Below, piece by piece: positions 1-10,675 of a DNA stretch of 47,449 nucleotides. The notes beneath the pieces are model-generated. The model made no database searches and was not told the origin of the DNA. It worked only from the letters and a program-made list of their open reading frames with translations. The stretch spans positions 395,326 through 442,774 of the forward strand of contig CABFPE010000635.1 in the NCBI GenBank assembly GCA_900660155.1, given 5' to 3'. Position numbers and translations under genes: made by a program. Numbering within the stretch: the first letter of the stretch is position 1; the number at the start of each line of letters is the position of its first letter. The DNA is from Hofstenia miamia. Taxonomy: Eukaryota > Xenacoelomorpha > Acoela > Hofsteniidae.

Positions 1-1672
1 GAGATGGGAAAGTGGCAGACTGAGATAGATGGGCATAGGTTGAGGTTTAGACGGGGTATATTCCAGGGAGACAGCTTAGCGCCACTAATGTTTGTAGTTA
101 GCTTAATACCTATCACAGAAAAGTTAAAGGAGACAGGCATAGGGTATAAGATGGAGAAGAATGGTAGAGCAGTGAGTCACCTGTGGTACATGGATGACCT
201 GAAGATGTATGCTAGTTCAAGGAAGATGCTGCAAAAGCAAGTGGAGACATTGGAGAAGGCAAGCAGAGATTCAGGGTTGGAGTTTGGATTAGGAAAGTGT
301 GCAGCAGTGACAATGACTAGAGGCAAGTGTGTGGATGGGGATGGCTTGAGGACAAGCAGTGGGGATAAGATTGAGGAAGTTAAAGAGGGGTACAAGTACT
401 TAGGTGTGATAGAGAAAGACAGAACAGATCACAAGGAAATGAAGATGAGGCTAAGGAAAGAATACAAGAGGAGAGTAAGGAAGGTACTACAGAAGTCCCC
501 ATTAATTGGGCAGAGCAGCATAAAGCCAATTAATACATGGGCAATGTCAGCATTGAGATATTCAGCAGGAATAGTTAGGTGAAACAAGAATGAACTGAGG
601 GAATTAGACAGGGAGACAAGGAAGATACTGGCAGCAGAGAGCATCCAACTTAAATGGAGATGTAGATGGGCATAATGGAGGGAAATGACTGCTAAGTGTA
701 GGGGAAACTGTAGAAGCAGAAGCATTAGGGTAAAGGAATATGTAGAAGAGCAACCTAAAGTTCCCTACTGGAGGTCACTAAGGAGCTAAGGAAGATAAGA
801 ACTGAGAGTGAAGGAAAGAAGGTATACCAAAGTAGGATGTAAAAAGTGAGATAAACAAGGTATAGTCAGAAGGCAATGCATAGAGAATACTGGAGGCACA
901 CAGAAAAGTGTGGCAGAGAAGAGAGCAACAAGTGGTTAGAGAAGGCAGAACTGAAAAGAGAAATAGAAGCAATGATAATGACAGCACAGGAGCAAGCAAT
1001 AAGAACAAACTAGTTGAAGAAGCATATAGACAGAAGAGTAGAAGTAAGTGATAAGTGTTGGCTATGTAAGAAAGAGGCAGAGACAGTAGATCATCTGATA
1101 GCAGGGTGTGAGAAGTTGGCACCAAATGAGTATAAGTTCAGGCATGACAAGGTCTGACAAATTGTTCATTAGAGCTTGGTCAGGCAGCATGGGTTAGAAG
1201 CAGGAGACAAGTGGTATGAGCACAAGCCACAGGGAGTCATAGAGAATAACAAGGTTAAAATACTGTGGGATTTTGACATACAGACAAGCAAGGTGATAGA
1301 AGCAAGGAGGCCAGACATAGTAGTGGTAGACAAAAATAATTGATTGTGAATAGTGATAGACATAGCAGTACCAAAGGACAGAAGTTAAGAAAGCAAGATG
1401 AAATAAGATAGACTAGTATAGAGAGTTGGCAGAGGAAATAGAAAGGCTGTAGAAGTTGAAGAAGGTTGAAGTAGTCACAGTAGTTGTAGGATCACTTTGA
1501 GAAGTTAGTAAGAAACATAAGCAATACTTGGAGGAGTTGGGAGTACCTAAGTGGGGAGGAGCAGTAGCACAGAAGGCAGCATTGTTATGAACGGCTAGAG
1601 TCCTGAGTAAGCTCTCAGACTCCCTGGGAACTGGTGAGTTCCCTGAGCTGAGAAGGATACCAACATACAACA
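1..1672 (+). pseudogene. R4/Dong-like non-LTR retrotransposon, 3' part of pol
   Basis: The element copies its RNA into a nicked target by target-primed reverse transcription. The RT part is open from 4 to 582 and shows the motif GIFQGDSLAPL, the catalytic box YMDD (in WYMDDLKMYA) and KYLGV. Further on, across several frameshifts and stops, come a CX2CX8HX4C zinc motif at 1056-1109 (CWLCKKEAETVDHLIAGC), a following RHDKV, and the PDIVVVD ... IVIDIAVPKD segment at 1311-1379 that marks the restriction-like endonuclease tail of R2/R4-type LINEs. The last recognisable part reads GTGEFPELRRIPTYN to about 1672, close to the expected C-terminus. The 5' half lies outside the window. The ORF is broken after 582, so it is dead. 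The clade call (R4/Dong rather than R2 or NeSL) is from memory of motif style and less sure than the LINE call. Confidence 0.85.
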
Positions 1673-1679
1673 CTTAGAA

Positions 1680-3915
1680 CAATAGAAACAAAACAATGAT
1701 GTACAAGAACTTGAACAGTCAAATTTGCTAACAAAAAAGTTCCAAAAAAGTGACTTGAATTCAATTTTGACATAAGTAGAAGGATTATATAGATTTTTGG
1801 TGTGAAGGTGAACATTAGAGTTTGTAATCTTAAGATCATCAGCAAACAGTAATGGTAAGCATTTACTACAAACTTTAGGGAGGTCATTGATGAAAATTAG
1901 AAACAGTAATGGCTCAAGGACTGAACCTTATGGGACCCCACTAGTGAGTGGTAACCATTCAGAATGACTACCTTTTACAATGACCACTTGAAAACACCCA
2001 GATAAGTAAGAACTGAAAAGTAATAATAACTTTTTATCAGCAAGGAATGTGGCACTTTGTCAAAAGCTTTAATAAAGTCACAATATAATGTAAAAGATGG
2101 TTCACCTGTTTCAAATGCATTTTAAATTTGATCAAGGAAAGTTAACAATTGAATCATTGTAGAACGTCATTTTATAAAACCAAATTATTTGTTAGAAAGG
2201 GTCTTCTTGGCAATTGTGAGCATATAATTAAGCACAGGCTTTTCTAGAATCAATGTAAGCTTTGGAAGTTGACTAATCAGAATGTAGTATTAGACCAAGT
2301 TATTTTTGCAACTTTTTAACAAGGGTTAGATATATGAAATCTTCCAATCATTGGGAAATAACCATTATTAAAAAATAATTAAACAAATTCAAGATGAGAG
2401 GAGACAAAGGAACAGCAGAACAACATAAAAATTTGATGTGAGGTCATCAGGTCTGCATCCAGCACTTTTCAGATTCTTAAATTGACAAATAATGTCATCT
2501 AAGGTAATAATATAATCATCACACAGGCCTACTTCATGTATTTCTAAGTCTCTAAGATAAGAAGCAGCAGGCATGAAAATGGACACAAAATATTTGTTGA
2601 ACATGATAGCAATGTAAAGGTCATTGTCCAATACTTAGGCTTAAGAATGACTGGTTTGTCTAATAATCTAATGCATTGAAAGAATGAGCTTAGTGATGAG
2701 GTATCAGCAAAAATATTTTAAAAAGTAACTTTATCAAGTTCTATGGATTGAAATGAGTCTTTTCTTATATTTAAAAGAGAACAATAGTTGATTAAAGAAG
2801 AACATTGTAATTTAAATAATTTTGAAGAGCTAATATTATATAAGTGAACAGTATGTGAAGAAAAATATGATGGCAGAATGCATCATTTCTTCTGTTTGTG
2901 GGTGTAAATTGTGCAATCAATGAGAATAATTTATTGTACAAATACTTAATGTAATCTTGTGAAAAAAAAGAAAAAAGTGATTTCCCAAAGGCAAGGGTAA
3001 AATTTGATTTCTGAACTGAAGAATAAGAAAAATTTCTCTAGTTAACATTACAATTGGCGACAAGATTAACATCAAATTGGAGAAAATTAAACTCTTGGGA
3101 GAAGCATAAAATAGCATGATCAGAGAAGGAAATTGGAAGGGAAACTACATCACAAACAATAAGTTCAAAATTAGAAAAGACTAGATCCAGAGAATTGTCA
3201 CTAGTGTGAGCAGGAAATTCAATCAACTATTTGAACTGATTGTTAAGAAAGTGATCAATGATGGAGACATCAAATTGATGAGGAGAGCTATGAGATGCCC
3301 AATCAACATCAGGAATATTAAAATCACTAAAAACATGTGTTATCAGGTTATCAAGAAAAATTGAATGACTAAGGCAGAAAAAGCATCCAAAGTTGAAAGC
3401 AAAATCAAAGCATGAATTATGTTTTCAGAAAAGGTAGAAAACTTCTACTATGAGGCAGAATATAGAGACAAAGTAATCAAAGTGCATGTAGTTGAAGGTT
3501 GATGATGGTACCACAGAAGTTTGAGTCAAAAGGAATCTGATAGGATGAGAGTTCAGAACTGACAAAAATAAAGCAACCACCATGATTGAGAGAGGACAAT
3601 CTGTCACATCTAGCTGCTGAGTAAAATAATGGGGAAGGTAAAATTGAACTTTGTATGCTATTGTCAAACCAGATCTCTGTTAGTAAAATAATATTGCTGT
3701 TGAAACAAGTGATATAAGAAAATAGCTCTAAATGATGTTTGACACTTAACAATCTCTGAAAATTAGTGTAGAGAATTAAGAGAGCAGGCTTTACAAATAG
3801 GTAATTATTGAGAGAAACCAATAGTATGATCATGTAAAGAGTCATCTTTATAAAGCTTAAGGTTCCTGATTTTAAAATGAGACTTGTCACCAACATTATT
3901 AATCTAATCATATCA
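1680..3915 (-). pseudogene. CR1/Jockey-like LINE, endonuclease plus RT, 3' truncated
   Basis: Read on the minus strand, it starts with an apurinic-type endonuclease domain. At 3477-3911 there are LLTEIWFDNSI and AARCDR followed by a glycine-rich strand, and near 3038-3226 the endonuclease end has SLDLVFSN and SFSDHAIL. A linker follows at 2389-2631 (FNKYFVSIF, SAGCRPDDLTS). RT motifs then appear in broken frames: YCDFIKAFDKVPHSLL near 2070, a degenerate GVPQGSVL block near 1930 and FADDLK near 1850. The sequence stops just after the RT active-site region, where it abuts the R4-like LINE. Many stops and frameshifts show it is old. The order endonuclease-linker-RT and the FxKAFDxVPH signature fit CR1/Jockey-type LINEs; a closer clade call needs a search. 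Confidence 0.8.
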
Positions 3916-5560
3916 AAGTTTCAAGAGTTGTTTCTCCACAGCACAAATAAAAATAACAATGTTCAAATATCAGAAAAGTATGATTTAATAAAAACCATTA
4001 TGTGAAGAAATGTTCTGCATGAGGCACAACATCATAACAAATGATGAGTGCAACACTTTTCATGTTTGTAAAAATTTACAAAATATCTCCAAAATAATTT
4101 TTGTAAAGATATTTTAGCTGAATTTACTTATCAAGAAGATTTGTTTTAGGTGACAAATTAATATTCATTTATCAAAAGTACAATAAATACAAACAGTTTT
4201 GATGAGATTTACATTTTTGCAGGTGCATTCCAAACAGTGAGAGCATTGATAAATGCAAACCTTTAACTTCAAGAAAATCAAATGAAATAATGTAGCATCA
4301 TCCAAAAGCAACTAAGCTGAACAATGTCGAATGATTAATATTAATTAGAATTAATTGTAAAATTTAGTTAATGATCTTTAGTTATTTTTGTAAGATGCAA
4401 CTAAGCTTTAATATTGTTCAAAATAAGAAAACTTGTTAGCTGATCAAGAAACATTTGACAAATTAAATTGAGCGAAATAACGCTTACGTAGGAACAGCCA
4501 TATTGGCAGACGAATCATTTGAAATTTAAAATCGGCAGGTACTTTTGTAGAATTTTTATAAATAGCTTTGATTCAACCAGAATTTTGATGAACAATAAAT
4601 TCTTCGGAGTTTATTTAATTTTCATTTCTACTCTTATCTGGTTTGATTATTTAATAAAATGTGCAGCTAGGCAAGTTGTGTCGAGTAGTGGCTGGATTCC
4701 ATCACGGGATCGATTCGCAGGGTCCTTGTGCCAGTCACGAAACCGCACTTATGTTACGGTTAGGAGTTTTTTGATTCTTGCCTAGTCTGACTACTGATCA
4801 ATACATGTATAAAATAATCAATGCTTGAAACGACTGGATAGTCAACACTTAGGGATATTTATATATTCTTAAATGTAGGAGACTCGACTATAATTGACCT
4901 GATAAATGACTTTACATGTAGTACTAATAAATGTAGGTATAGGAAACTGCAATCTTATTAATTAAATGATTAAGCCGATAGTTTTACGGTAATGGCTATT
5001 TTAATATTATGTAAATGCAGTTAGTGTCAATGCCCGGTTGCTTTACTAAATCAAAACAACAAACACTTTACAAAATTGAGTTTAAGTCAGTTACAACTTT
5101 ACTTGAGTGCACGCACTGAGCTAATGTAAGGTACACATAATTAATTCCAGTTGAGCTGAGGTGGTGCAGTGGACTCAATCATCGTTACAGAAGAAGAGGA
5201 GCTGTCTTGTGGAGATCGGCTTCGGGCAGTAGCCCATGGAAGAACTGAAGAGGAAACATCATACGGCTCTGTCACCTAAACAGTGATAGTCAATTCTCAA
5301 TTATTTAATTAACATAACTAGTTGATAAGAGAGAAAGGTCTGATGGTTCAACAACTTGGTAACACCTCACCCACAAATTACCGAGCACTCATTATCAGTA
5401 GTTAGACCCGGCGTAATAAGCTAGGTGGAGGATGTTACAATAACTTAAGAAAAATTAAATTTGAGTTCACAGTAACACTTTTGTTAAAAAGGCACAAATC
5501 CAAGTATTCCAGATGTAATCATAAAGGAAGAACATGAATTTTTTAAAAGTCTATATACAT
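3916..5560. other. Non-coding stretch with possible tRNA-derived repeat
   Basis: AT-rich sequence without a believable gene. The open frame at 4519-4785 has no recognisable features. Two short, more GC-rich patches stand out. Near 4676-4745 a string like a pol III B box (GGATCGATTC, one mismatch from GGTTCGANNC) follows AGTAGTGG. Near 5165-5225 TGGTGCAGTGG, like an A box, is followed by GATCGGCTTC. Both could be relics of tRNA-derived SINEs. At about 5430 GGTGGAGGA followed by TGTTACAA looks like a polypurine tract next to an LTR start, but no LTR body or coding region supports it. Confidence 0.3.
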
Positions 5561-5565
5561 AGTTA

Positions 5566-5823
5566 TCATTGTTTATTAGAAGGGGCTTTCAAGTCACTTT
5601 GGGATGGGGTTTCACTAGCAAAAGGCACTCTAGGACTCTCCTCAGGTTCCCACACAAAGGGTTGTCTCTGCATGTAGTCATCCAAGATCCACTCCTGCAC
5701 AGATAGTTGTCTCCATGCGTAGTCACAGGAATCTTGCTCCTGAGGGGATAGTTGTCTCCCAAAGAAGTCACGAGTACTGCTACAAGAGTCCTCTGCTTGA
5801 TGTTCTTGTTTACCTTCACTCAT
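5566..5823 (-). CDS. Small ORF with three 15-residue repeats
   Basis: 85 codons with an ATG start. After an 18-residue hydrophilic leader the protein is three back-to-back 15-residue units: DFFGRQLSPQEQDSC, DYAWRQLSVQEWILD and DYMQRQPFVWEPEES. They share D-(F/Y)-x-x-R-Q and a later acidic residue. The DNA shows the same 45-bp period, with TTGTCTC recurring on the plus strand. A 22-residue Ser/Pro-rich tail follows. No signal peptide or membrane segment is seen. It lies just past the point where gypsy element A loses similarity to element C. It could be a coding minisatellite, an exon captured or hit by the element, or a chance open repeat. Function unknown. Confidence 0.3.
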   Translation of the reverse strand: MSEGKQEHQAEDSCSSTRDFFGRQLSPQEQDSCDYAWRQLSVQEWILDDYMQRQPFVWEPEESPRVPFASETPSQSDLKAPSNKQ

Positions 5824-5956
5824 CTCATCTCAGAGATTTAGTCGTCATCTCATGCAGCATATGACAGGTGGTTTCTTTTCTGATCATTTCTTTGTGGTTG
5901 CTAAGCAAAAAAATGAGATTTAATTCCCAATCCTGGGTATTTAAGTGATCTAAATA

Positions 5957-6649
5957 TCATTGCTCTCTTACTCTACATTTAGGCAAAACACAACTAGCTA
6001 TAGTGTTGCTACTACTACCAAGGTTACTATCATAATTGACTTGCGTGAGGTCGTCTTCCTCACATTTGGTGAGGTTATTATAAAATTCAATTTTGTTAAG
6101 CCCATCATCAACAAAGGAAAACTCCCTATTAGCATTGATTACTGCATTATTCATATCTTTAACAGTATGTTTAAGTCACTGAAAATGGGCAACCTTTCCA
6201 TTACTCAATAAATACTGGTGGTGATCTAGCACCTTTGAAATGACAAACAGACCTTGCCAATTTGTAGCAAGTTTCTGCACCTGATTGGTGTTTGTGACTT
6301 GATGAGGAAAATAGGCAAAGACTTTGTTTCCTTGTTTATGTGGTTCACCATACGGCTTCCTATTAAAATTCCTTTTTTAGCAAATGACTGTTCAATTGGT
6401 GTTCCTACAGATGGTAAGGTGTACCTCTTGGAATTTGTGTAGCATTTGATTTACAAAGTTTTCTAGATTGGGCTCATTGTAGTCCCAAAACATGATTGAG
6501 AGTGGCATGACCGCCTCACAGCCAAACAAGGCTCTAAATGGGCTGACTTTGGTGTTAGAATGAACAGCAGTGTTGTAAAAGAATTCCACAGCTTCTATCA
6601 CTTGCTTCCAGTTACAGCTGGCTGCCTGAGCAAGGGCGGCTCTAATCAA
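5957..6649 (-). pseudogene. Element A integrase C-terminal part and post-integrase segment
   Basis: At 6392-6649 the minus strand reads AVEFFYNTAVHSNTKVSPFR followed by ALFGCEAVMPLS. This is the stretch after the catalytic glutamate in Ty3/gypsy integrases (compare EMVEYFYNTSVHSTTGTTPF in element B). The zinc-binding HHCC region and the catalytic core are absent: the upstream DNA passes straight into RT near 6660. Then, after frame changes, 5957-6154 carries the segment ending LPKCRVREQ, followed by LDHLNTQDWELN. Element C has a matching end (LPKHRVRNQ, HLNTQDWELN). This places the end of the pol reading frame near 5915. Confidence 0.7.
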
Positions 6650-6666
6650 TTTAATAACAGTATGAT

Positions 6667-7693
6667 TTAATCTTTATGAGATCGCAGAGTTTCTATACAC
6701 ACAAGATGATCATTTTTAATAGATAAAAGTCCAGGTTCTATCACTCTTCTGAGGAAGGTGACACGTGGCTGTAACAGGGAACACTTGTTTCCATTAACTT
6801 GGAGACCAGATCTGCATAAAAGATTTAAGAGTTTGCCCCAGCCTTTCCAGGTGTTTGGGAAAGGTATTTCCAGCAAGAAGAATATCATCCATATAGGTAG
6901 TTATACCTGACTCAAGCACGTTGGCACCATCCTTAAGCACATGGGTGATGTAGCACTTGAAGAGACTGTATGGAGTAATGAAGGCAGTCTTCAGAATGTC
7001 AGCAGGCGTCATAGGCAACTGACAGTAAGCCTTGCACAAATTGAGGCATGTAAACAGCTTGTAACAACTAGTGTCATAGAGAAGATCCTTGATCTGAGGA
7101 AGCAGAGACTCATCCTTGACTGTGACATTGTTCAATTTCTGGAAATTCACACCCTGTTTTATAAAAACAGTAGGTGCCACATATGGGCTATTGGTAGCCT
7201 GAATAATGCCACTTTCTATTAGATCACTTAAGATGTATTCATATTCTTCTCAGAGGTTTTCTGGGATTCTCCTAATGGGAAGGCAAATTGGACAATCATT
7301 CTTACTTACAATAGAGTGTTGTTTGCCAACAGCTTTACTGACACTGATTCAACCATAATTGAAGACTTCGTGATGCTGCTGGAGCAGATGAGAAAGGTCT
7401 TCATGCTCTTGAGAGCTAATGTGTGGATGAGTCCATTCATTGACAAGAGGAATCCAGACAGTATTCTTCAGCTCCGCCAGATCATGAATAGCTGTTAGCA
7501 TCAGTAGACAGGCAGCAGCCTGGAATTCCAGATGGACAAGAGATGCAACACTTTTCAATTGAAAAGGGTCTATCTTGACCAATGAAGTAGAACTGTTTAG
7601 GATAGTAACATGCGTTCTTCCCTTAGAGATGTGACACAGGTCAGGGGAGAAGTTGATTCCAAAGAGATGCTTCCTCTTAAATCCAGATACCAT
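6667..7693 (-). pseudogene. Element A reverse transcriptase with lead-in
   Basis: RNA-directed DNA polymerase of a Ty3/gypsy element. The lead-in at 7349-7693 matches element C, including WIPLVNEWTH and FQAAACLL. The polymerase core at 6794-7180 shows FIKQGVNFQKLNNVTVKDES, the LNLCKAYCQLPM block that corresponds to LDLxSGYxQIPM, KTAFITPY, and the catalytic YMDDILLAG. Compared with element C, a short in-frame deletion has removed the xFGLxNTPAMFQ block between KTAFITPYSLF and KCYITHVL, so the enzyme cannot be functional. Downstream it covers the thumb region (GLQVNGNKCSLLQPRVTFL) and then jumps to the integrase C-terminus, with RNase H deleted. Confidence 0.85.
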
Positions 7694-7759
7694 AACATCA
7701 CCAGTTTATGAAGAGTCTGTGGTGACTGGGACACGTCACCAATGATGAGGCTCAACAGT

Positions 7760-8220
7760 AACCTTCTCAGAAAAACTTAATGAAATATCCTGTTCTGGAA
7801 CAGTAGTGAGTTCCTGCTGGCATTTGCTTTTGTGGATAGAAATTGTATTGTTTCTGTAATCAATGATAAATGAGTTGTGCTCAAGAAAATCATTTCCCAG
7901 AATTATATCATATGGAAGTGGCTGATTGCAGGTATTGATAACAATTAAATCAACAACAAACAGTTCCTGCTGAATGCATAGTTCCTTTTAAAGACAATGA
8001 ATTCCCAGAAGCATCCAACAGGCAGGTGGTAGATGGAAGTAAATCATTTCATGACAAACACAACTTCAAGCAACAAGTGTCACTTATGATGGAGGTAGAG
8101 GCCCCAGTGTCAATAGTGACATTAACTAAAGATCCATTTATATCCACAGAGATAACATTAGTAAATAACAGCAAAGTTATATCCAGGATGTCATGTGCAC
8201 ATTTTCTAGGATGCAGTGCT
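7760..8220 (-). pseudogene. Element A aspartic protease
   Basis: The minus strand reads INGSLVNVTIDTGASTSIIS at about 8085-8145. The DTGA catalytic loop of retroviral-type aspartic proteases is intact here. LLDASGNSLSLKG follows. The rest is broken by frameshifts, but its partner in element C continues to ILGNDFL, the usual second glycine strand. The protease would cut the gag-pol polyprotein into its working parts. It lies between the gag zinc knuckle and RT, the standard gypsy order. Confidence 0.75.
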
Positions 8221-8224
8221 CCAG

Positions 8225-9260
8225 CTAGTTTAACAGATCACTGGAGCTGACCAGTGAAACAGAAGGATGCTCTTCCAAGTCTGGTTCATTGAGGATGAAA
8301 CCAATGCCATCAGCAACCAAATGCCTCACAGTATGGCACTGAGGTTTGGTGTGGCCTATTTGACCACAGTGAAGACAGTGTGTCTGCTCTAGGTCAAACT
8401 TTGGCTTAGGAGCAGAGGTGCTTGAAGTGACAGAATGTTTCAGAGTTGGGTGACTGATCTTAAGTTCTCTGGCATCCTTGTTATTGTGTGATGTATTATG
8501 TAGCATGTATACAATGCTGATGGCTTTACAAATAATCTGATTAAGATTGTCTTTGAGGTCACACTTGAGTTCAAGGCAACTGTGTATATTCAAAGAAAAG
8601 CCTCAACAAATTTAAGAAAAAAGATTGTGCTTTGAGTACTCTGACATCAGCTTGCTCAAACTGAACAATCTTTCCACTTGTGTGATGTATGTATGAACAT
8701 CATCACCTGTTTTAAATGAGAGATAGCATAACAGTGTCTTGTATTGGTGCTTAATGTGAGGTGCTTTATAGTGTTCCTTAAATTATCCAATGAAAAGTTG
8801 ATAGTTGGTTCTTACATTGTGGCCTAACATCAAGTACTGATTGTATGATAGAACTTGCAAATACGTAAGGAACTGAATGACTGTAGCGACTTGTGTAGCT
8901 TTACATTGCTTCATAGTTAGTTTGAATACAAAGATCCATTCTTCAAATGACTGTGAGATCTCATCAAACTTTCCAGTGAACTTGGGAAGAACAGAGTGGA
9001 GATTAAATAAATTATCAGTTTTGTTCCTAATAGCAGTTGTAGGTAGAATCAATTTGGTAAACCATGGTCCACTCTTCATATCAGATATTGAAAGATCAGT
9101 TGACTGTAGGGAAGTAATTGGAGTTACAACATTGGGGGTAACACAAGTGTTTACAGGTGCAGGAGGCGAAATGGTCACACTTAGCACATATGAAACTGGA
9201 GCAGCAACTGTGGTTAATGTAGAAATTTGAGTCAAAGCTGACTGTGTAAAAGTGGGCTCT
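8225..9260 (-). pseudogene. Element A gag, C-terminal part with zinc knuckle
   Basis: The structural protein that packages element RNA. 8783-9235 encodes the central gag domain, with LPKFTGKFDEISQSFEEWIF and YNQYLMLGHNVRTNYQLFIG, both matched in element C. A CCHC zinc knuckle, CLHCGQIGHTKPQC, lies at about 8336-8377 (CX2CX4HX4C). The reading frame changes between the two parts. The N-terminal part of this gag lies 9 kb away at 18345-19138, because element B is inserted at 9260/18345. Joining TGGAGAG from the right flank to CCCAC of the left flank restores the sequence seen in element C at 25501-25515. Confidence 0.85.
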
Positions 9261-10658
9261 TTTAGAATCTTGAAATCCTTCCAACTAGTAAATTTGAATG
9301 TAATTTAGGAGCTACTTTGACTATATCTGATTCTTACTTAGTAAGGTAGGTGACAGATTCCAATTTCCATCTCTATTCTTTTGTTCTTACTTGTAGTTAC
9401 TTAATGGTTAGACTAATATCTAGGCAACAACTATATTTGACGCTCATAGTAACAACAGTAATTTAGGTTCAAGACAGGAGATTGTTGGTACAAAGTACAG
9501 GGTTACACACCCGACCTGAGGCAAAGTACAAAGAGGAATTGAAGAACTATGATGTAACTATTAATTCCAATGAACACTTTAGCATCAAAAGAAACACCAA
9601 TTGCTGCAGCAAAGACTCAGTGCATGAAATGTTGTGTGATAATGCAATAGTGATACTGTGTGGATAACCTACTAATTTAATGCATTGATTGTTCTTGTTA
9701 TTAATGATGTTGTAATATAAAGGAGACTTGCATCCCAAATGCATTAGCTTGTTGTTATGCCTTACATGTAATAACCCTACAGATAAATATCTATATGCTA
9801 ATAACCTATTGTACATGTGAACAATCAATGTGGTCAGCATAAAACTAGGAATTAGGTCTGTAGGTCGGCTATGAATTAAATACAATGTAATAACATTGGT
9901 AAACACCCAATACAAACAAGCTGTAAATTCTCCTACGAGGGCTAATGTAAACTTGATAACATAATAAAACTAACAACAAACAATAGGAAAGCTATAACAA
10001 AGAAAAACCCCTATCCTTACACATAACCTATGAGCACATTGTGTAGACCAACAGCTACCAGATGCACAGCTGTGGGAATGGTGCTAGCAAATAATTATTG
10101 TTAATGTGCAAAATACACAGCCATTGGAATGGCGATAACAATTCATTGCTAAGTGCTAAGCTGTTATGAATTATCTCCTGTTAAACAAAGTCATGGACCA
10201 CTGCCTCAAATACCCTAGTGCTCGAATGTTTTTAGCCCTCCATTTAATTAATAAATAAACCTGACAAAAAGAAAATGAAGTAAATCAGATAAATTTTGGC
10301 CATCAACAAAATATAATATTGCACAGTTTTTATACTCGAAATTGTTTAAACAATAAAATATTTGGATAGTACCTGTTAATACTGAGATGTTGACAATTTT
10401 TTAAATCTTGATTCTTTTTCGTCTGCCACCTTGCACACGTCAGCATTAATTAGCTTTTTGCGACTTTGCCTTTTTACCAATTGTCAAATATGCATTTGTA
10501 CTGATAATTAATTAATAGAAAAATTACTGCTTATAAATTTACAAATAATTAACTAATCATAATCATGTGTTGTACAATTAATATTTATTTCAGAATTCAG
10601 TCTTAGTTCTTCCTTTGTTTCTCTCAATTTGACCACACATGATTTGAATTATGTTACA
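9261..10658 (-). repeat. Element B 3' LTR
   Basis: 1398 bp. On the minus strand it begins TGTAACATAATTC directly after the polypurine tract and ends TCTAAA, a mutated form of TCTACA. Other copies at 15025-15417 and 16403-18344 share its sequence. It looks close to 15025-15417 and more diverged from 16403-18344. The left flank is GCTCT, the target duplication side. No coding sequence is contained; the open frames at 9482-9667 and 9547-9915 recur in the other LTR copies only because the DNA is the same. Confidence 0.85.
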
Positions 10659-10668
10659 GTCCCCCTCC
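10659..10668 (-). promoter_or_regulatory. Element B polypurine tract
   Basis: Minus-strand GGAGGGGGAC sits between the ORF3 stop codon (10676-10678) and the TGTAACA start of the 3' LTR. In LTR elements such a purine run resists RNase H and primes second-strand DNA synthesis. Confidence 0.75.
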
Positions 10669-10675
10669 AGCATAG

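Noticed and set aside
1..1672. Bacterial RT system (retron or diversity-generating element)
   Set aside because: The RT is LINE-type with zinc finger and restriction-like endonuclease tail, and the whole window has animal transposon content.
4519..4785. 88-codon plus-strand ORF
   Set aside because: No motif or neighbour support, a length expected by chance, and it spans the possible tRNA-like repeat.
9482..9915. ORFs recurring at 9482, 9547, 16957, 17019 and 17263
   Set aside because: They lie in LTR copies and recur because the LTR recurs; there is no motif and several are interrupted between copies.
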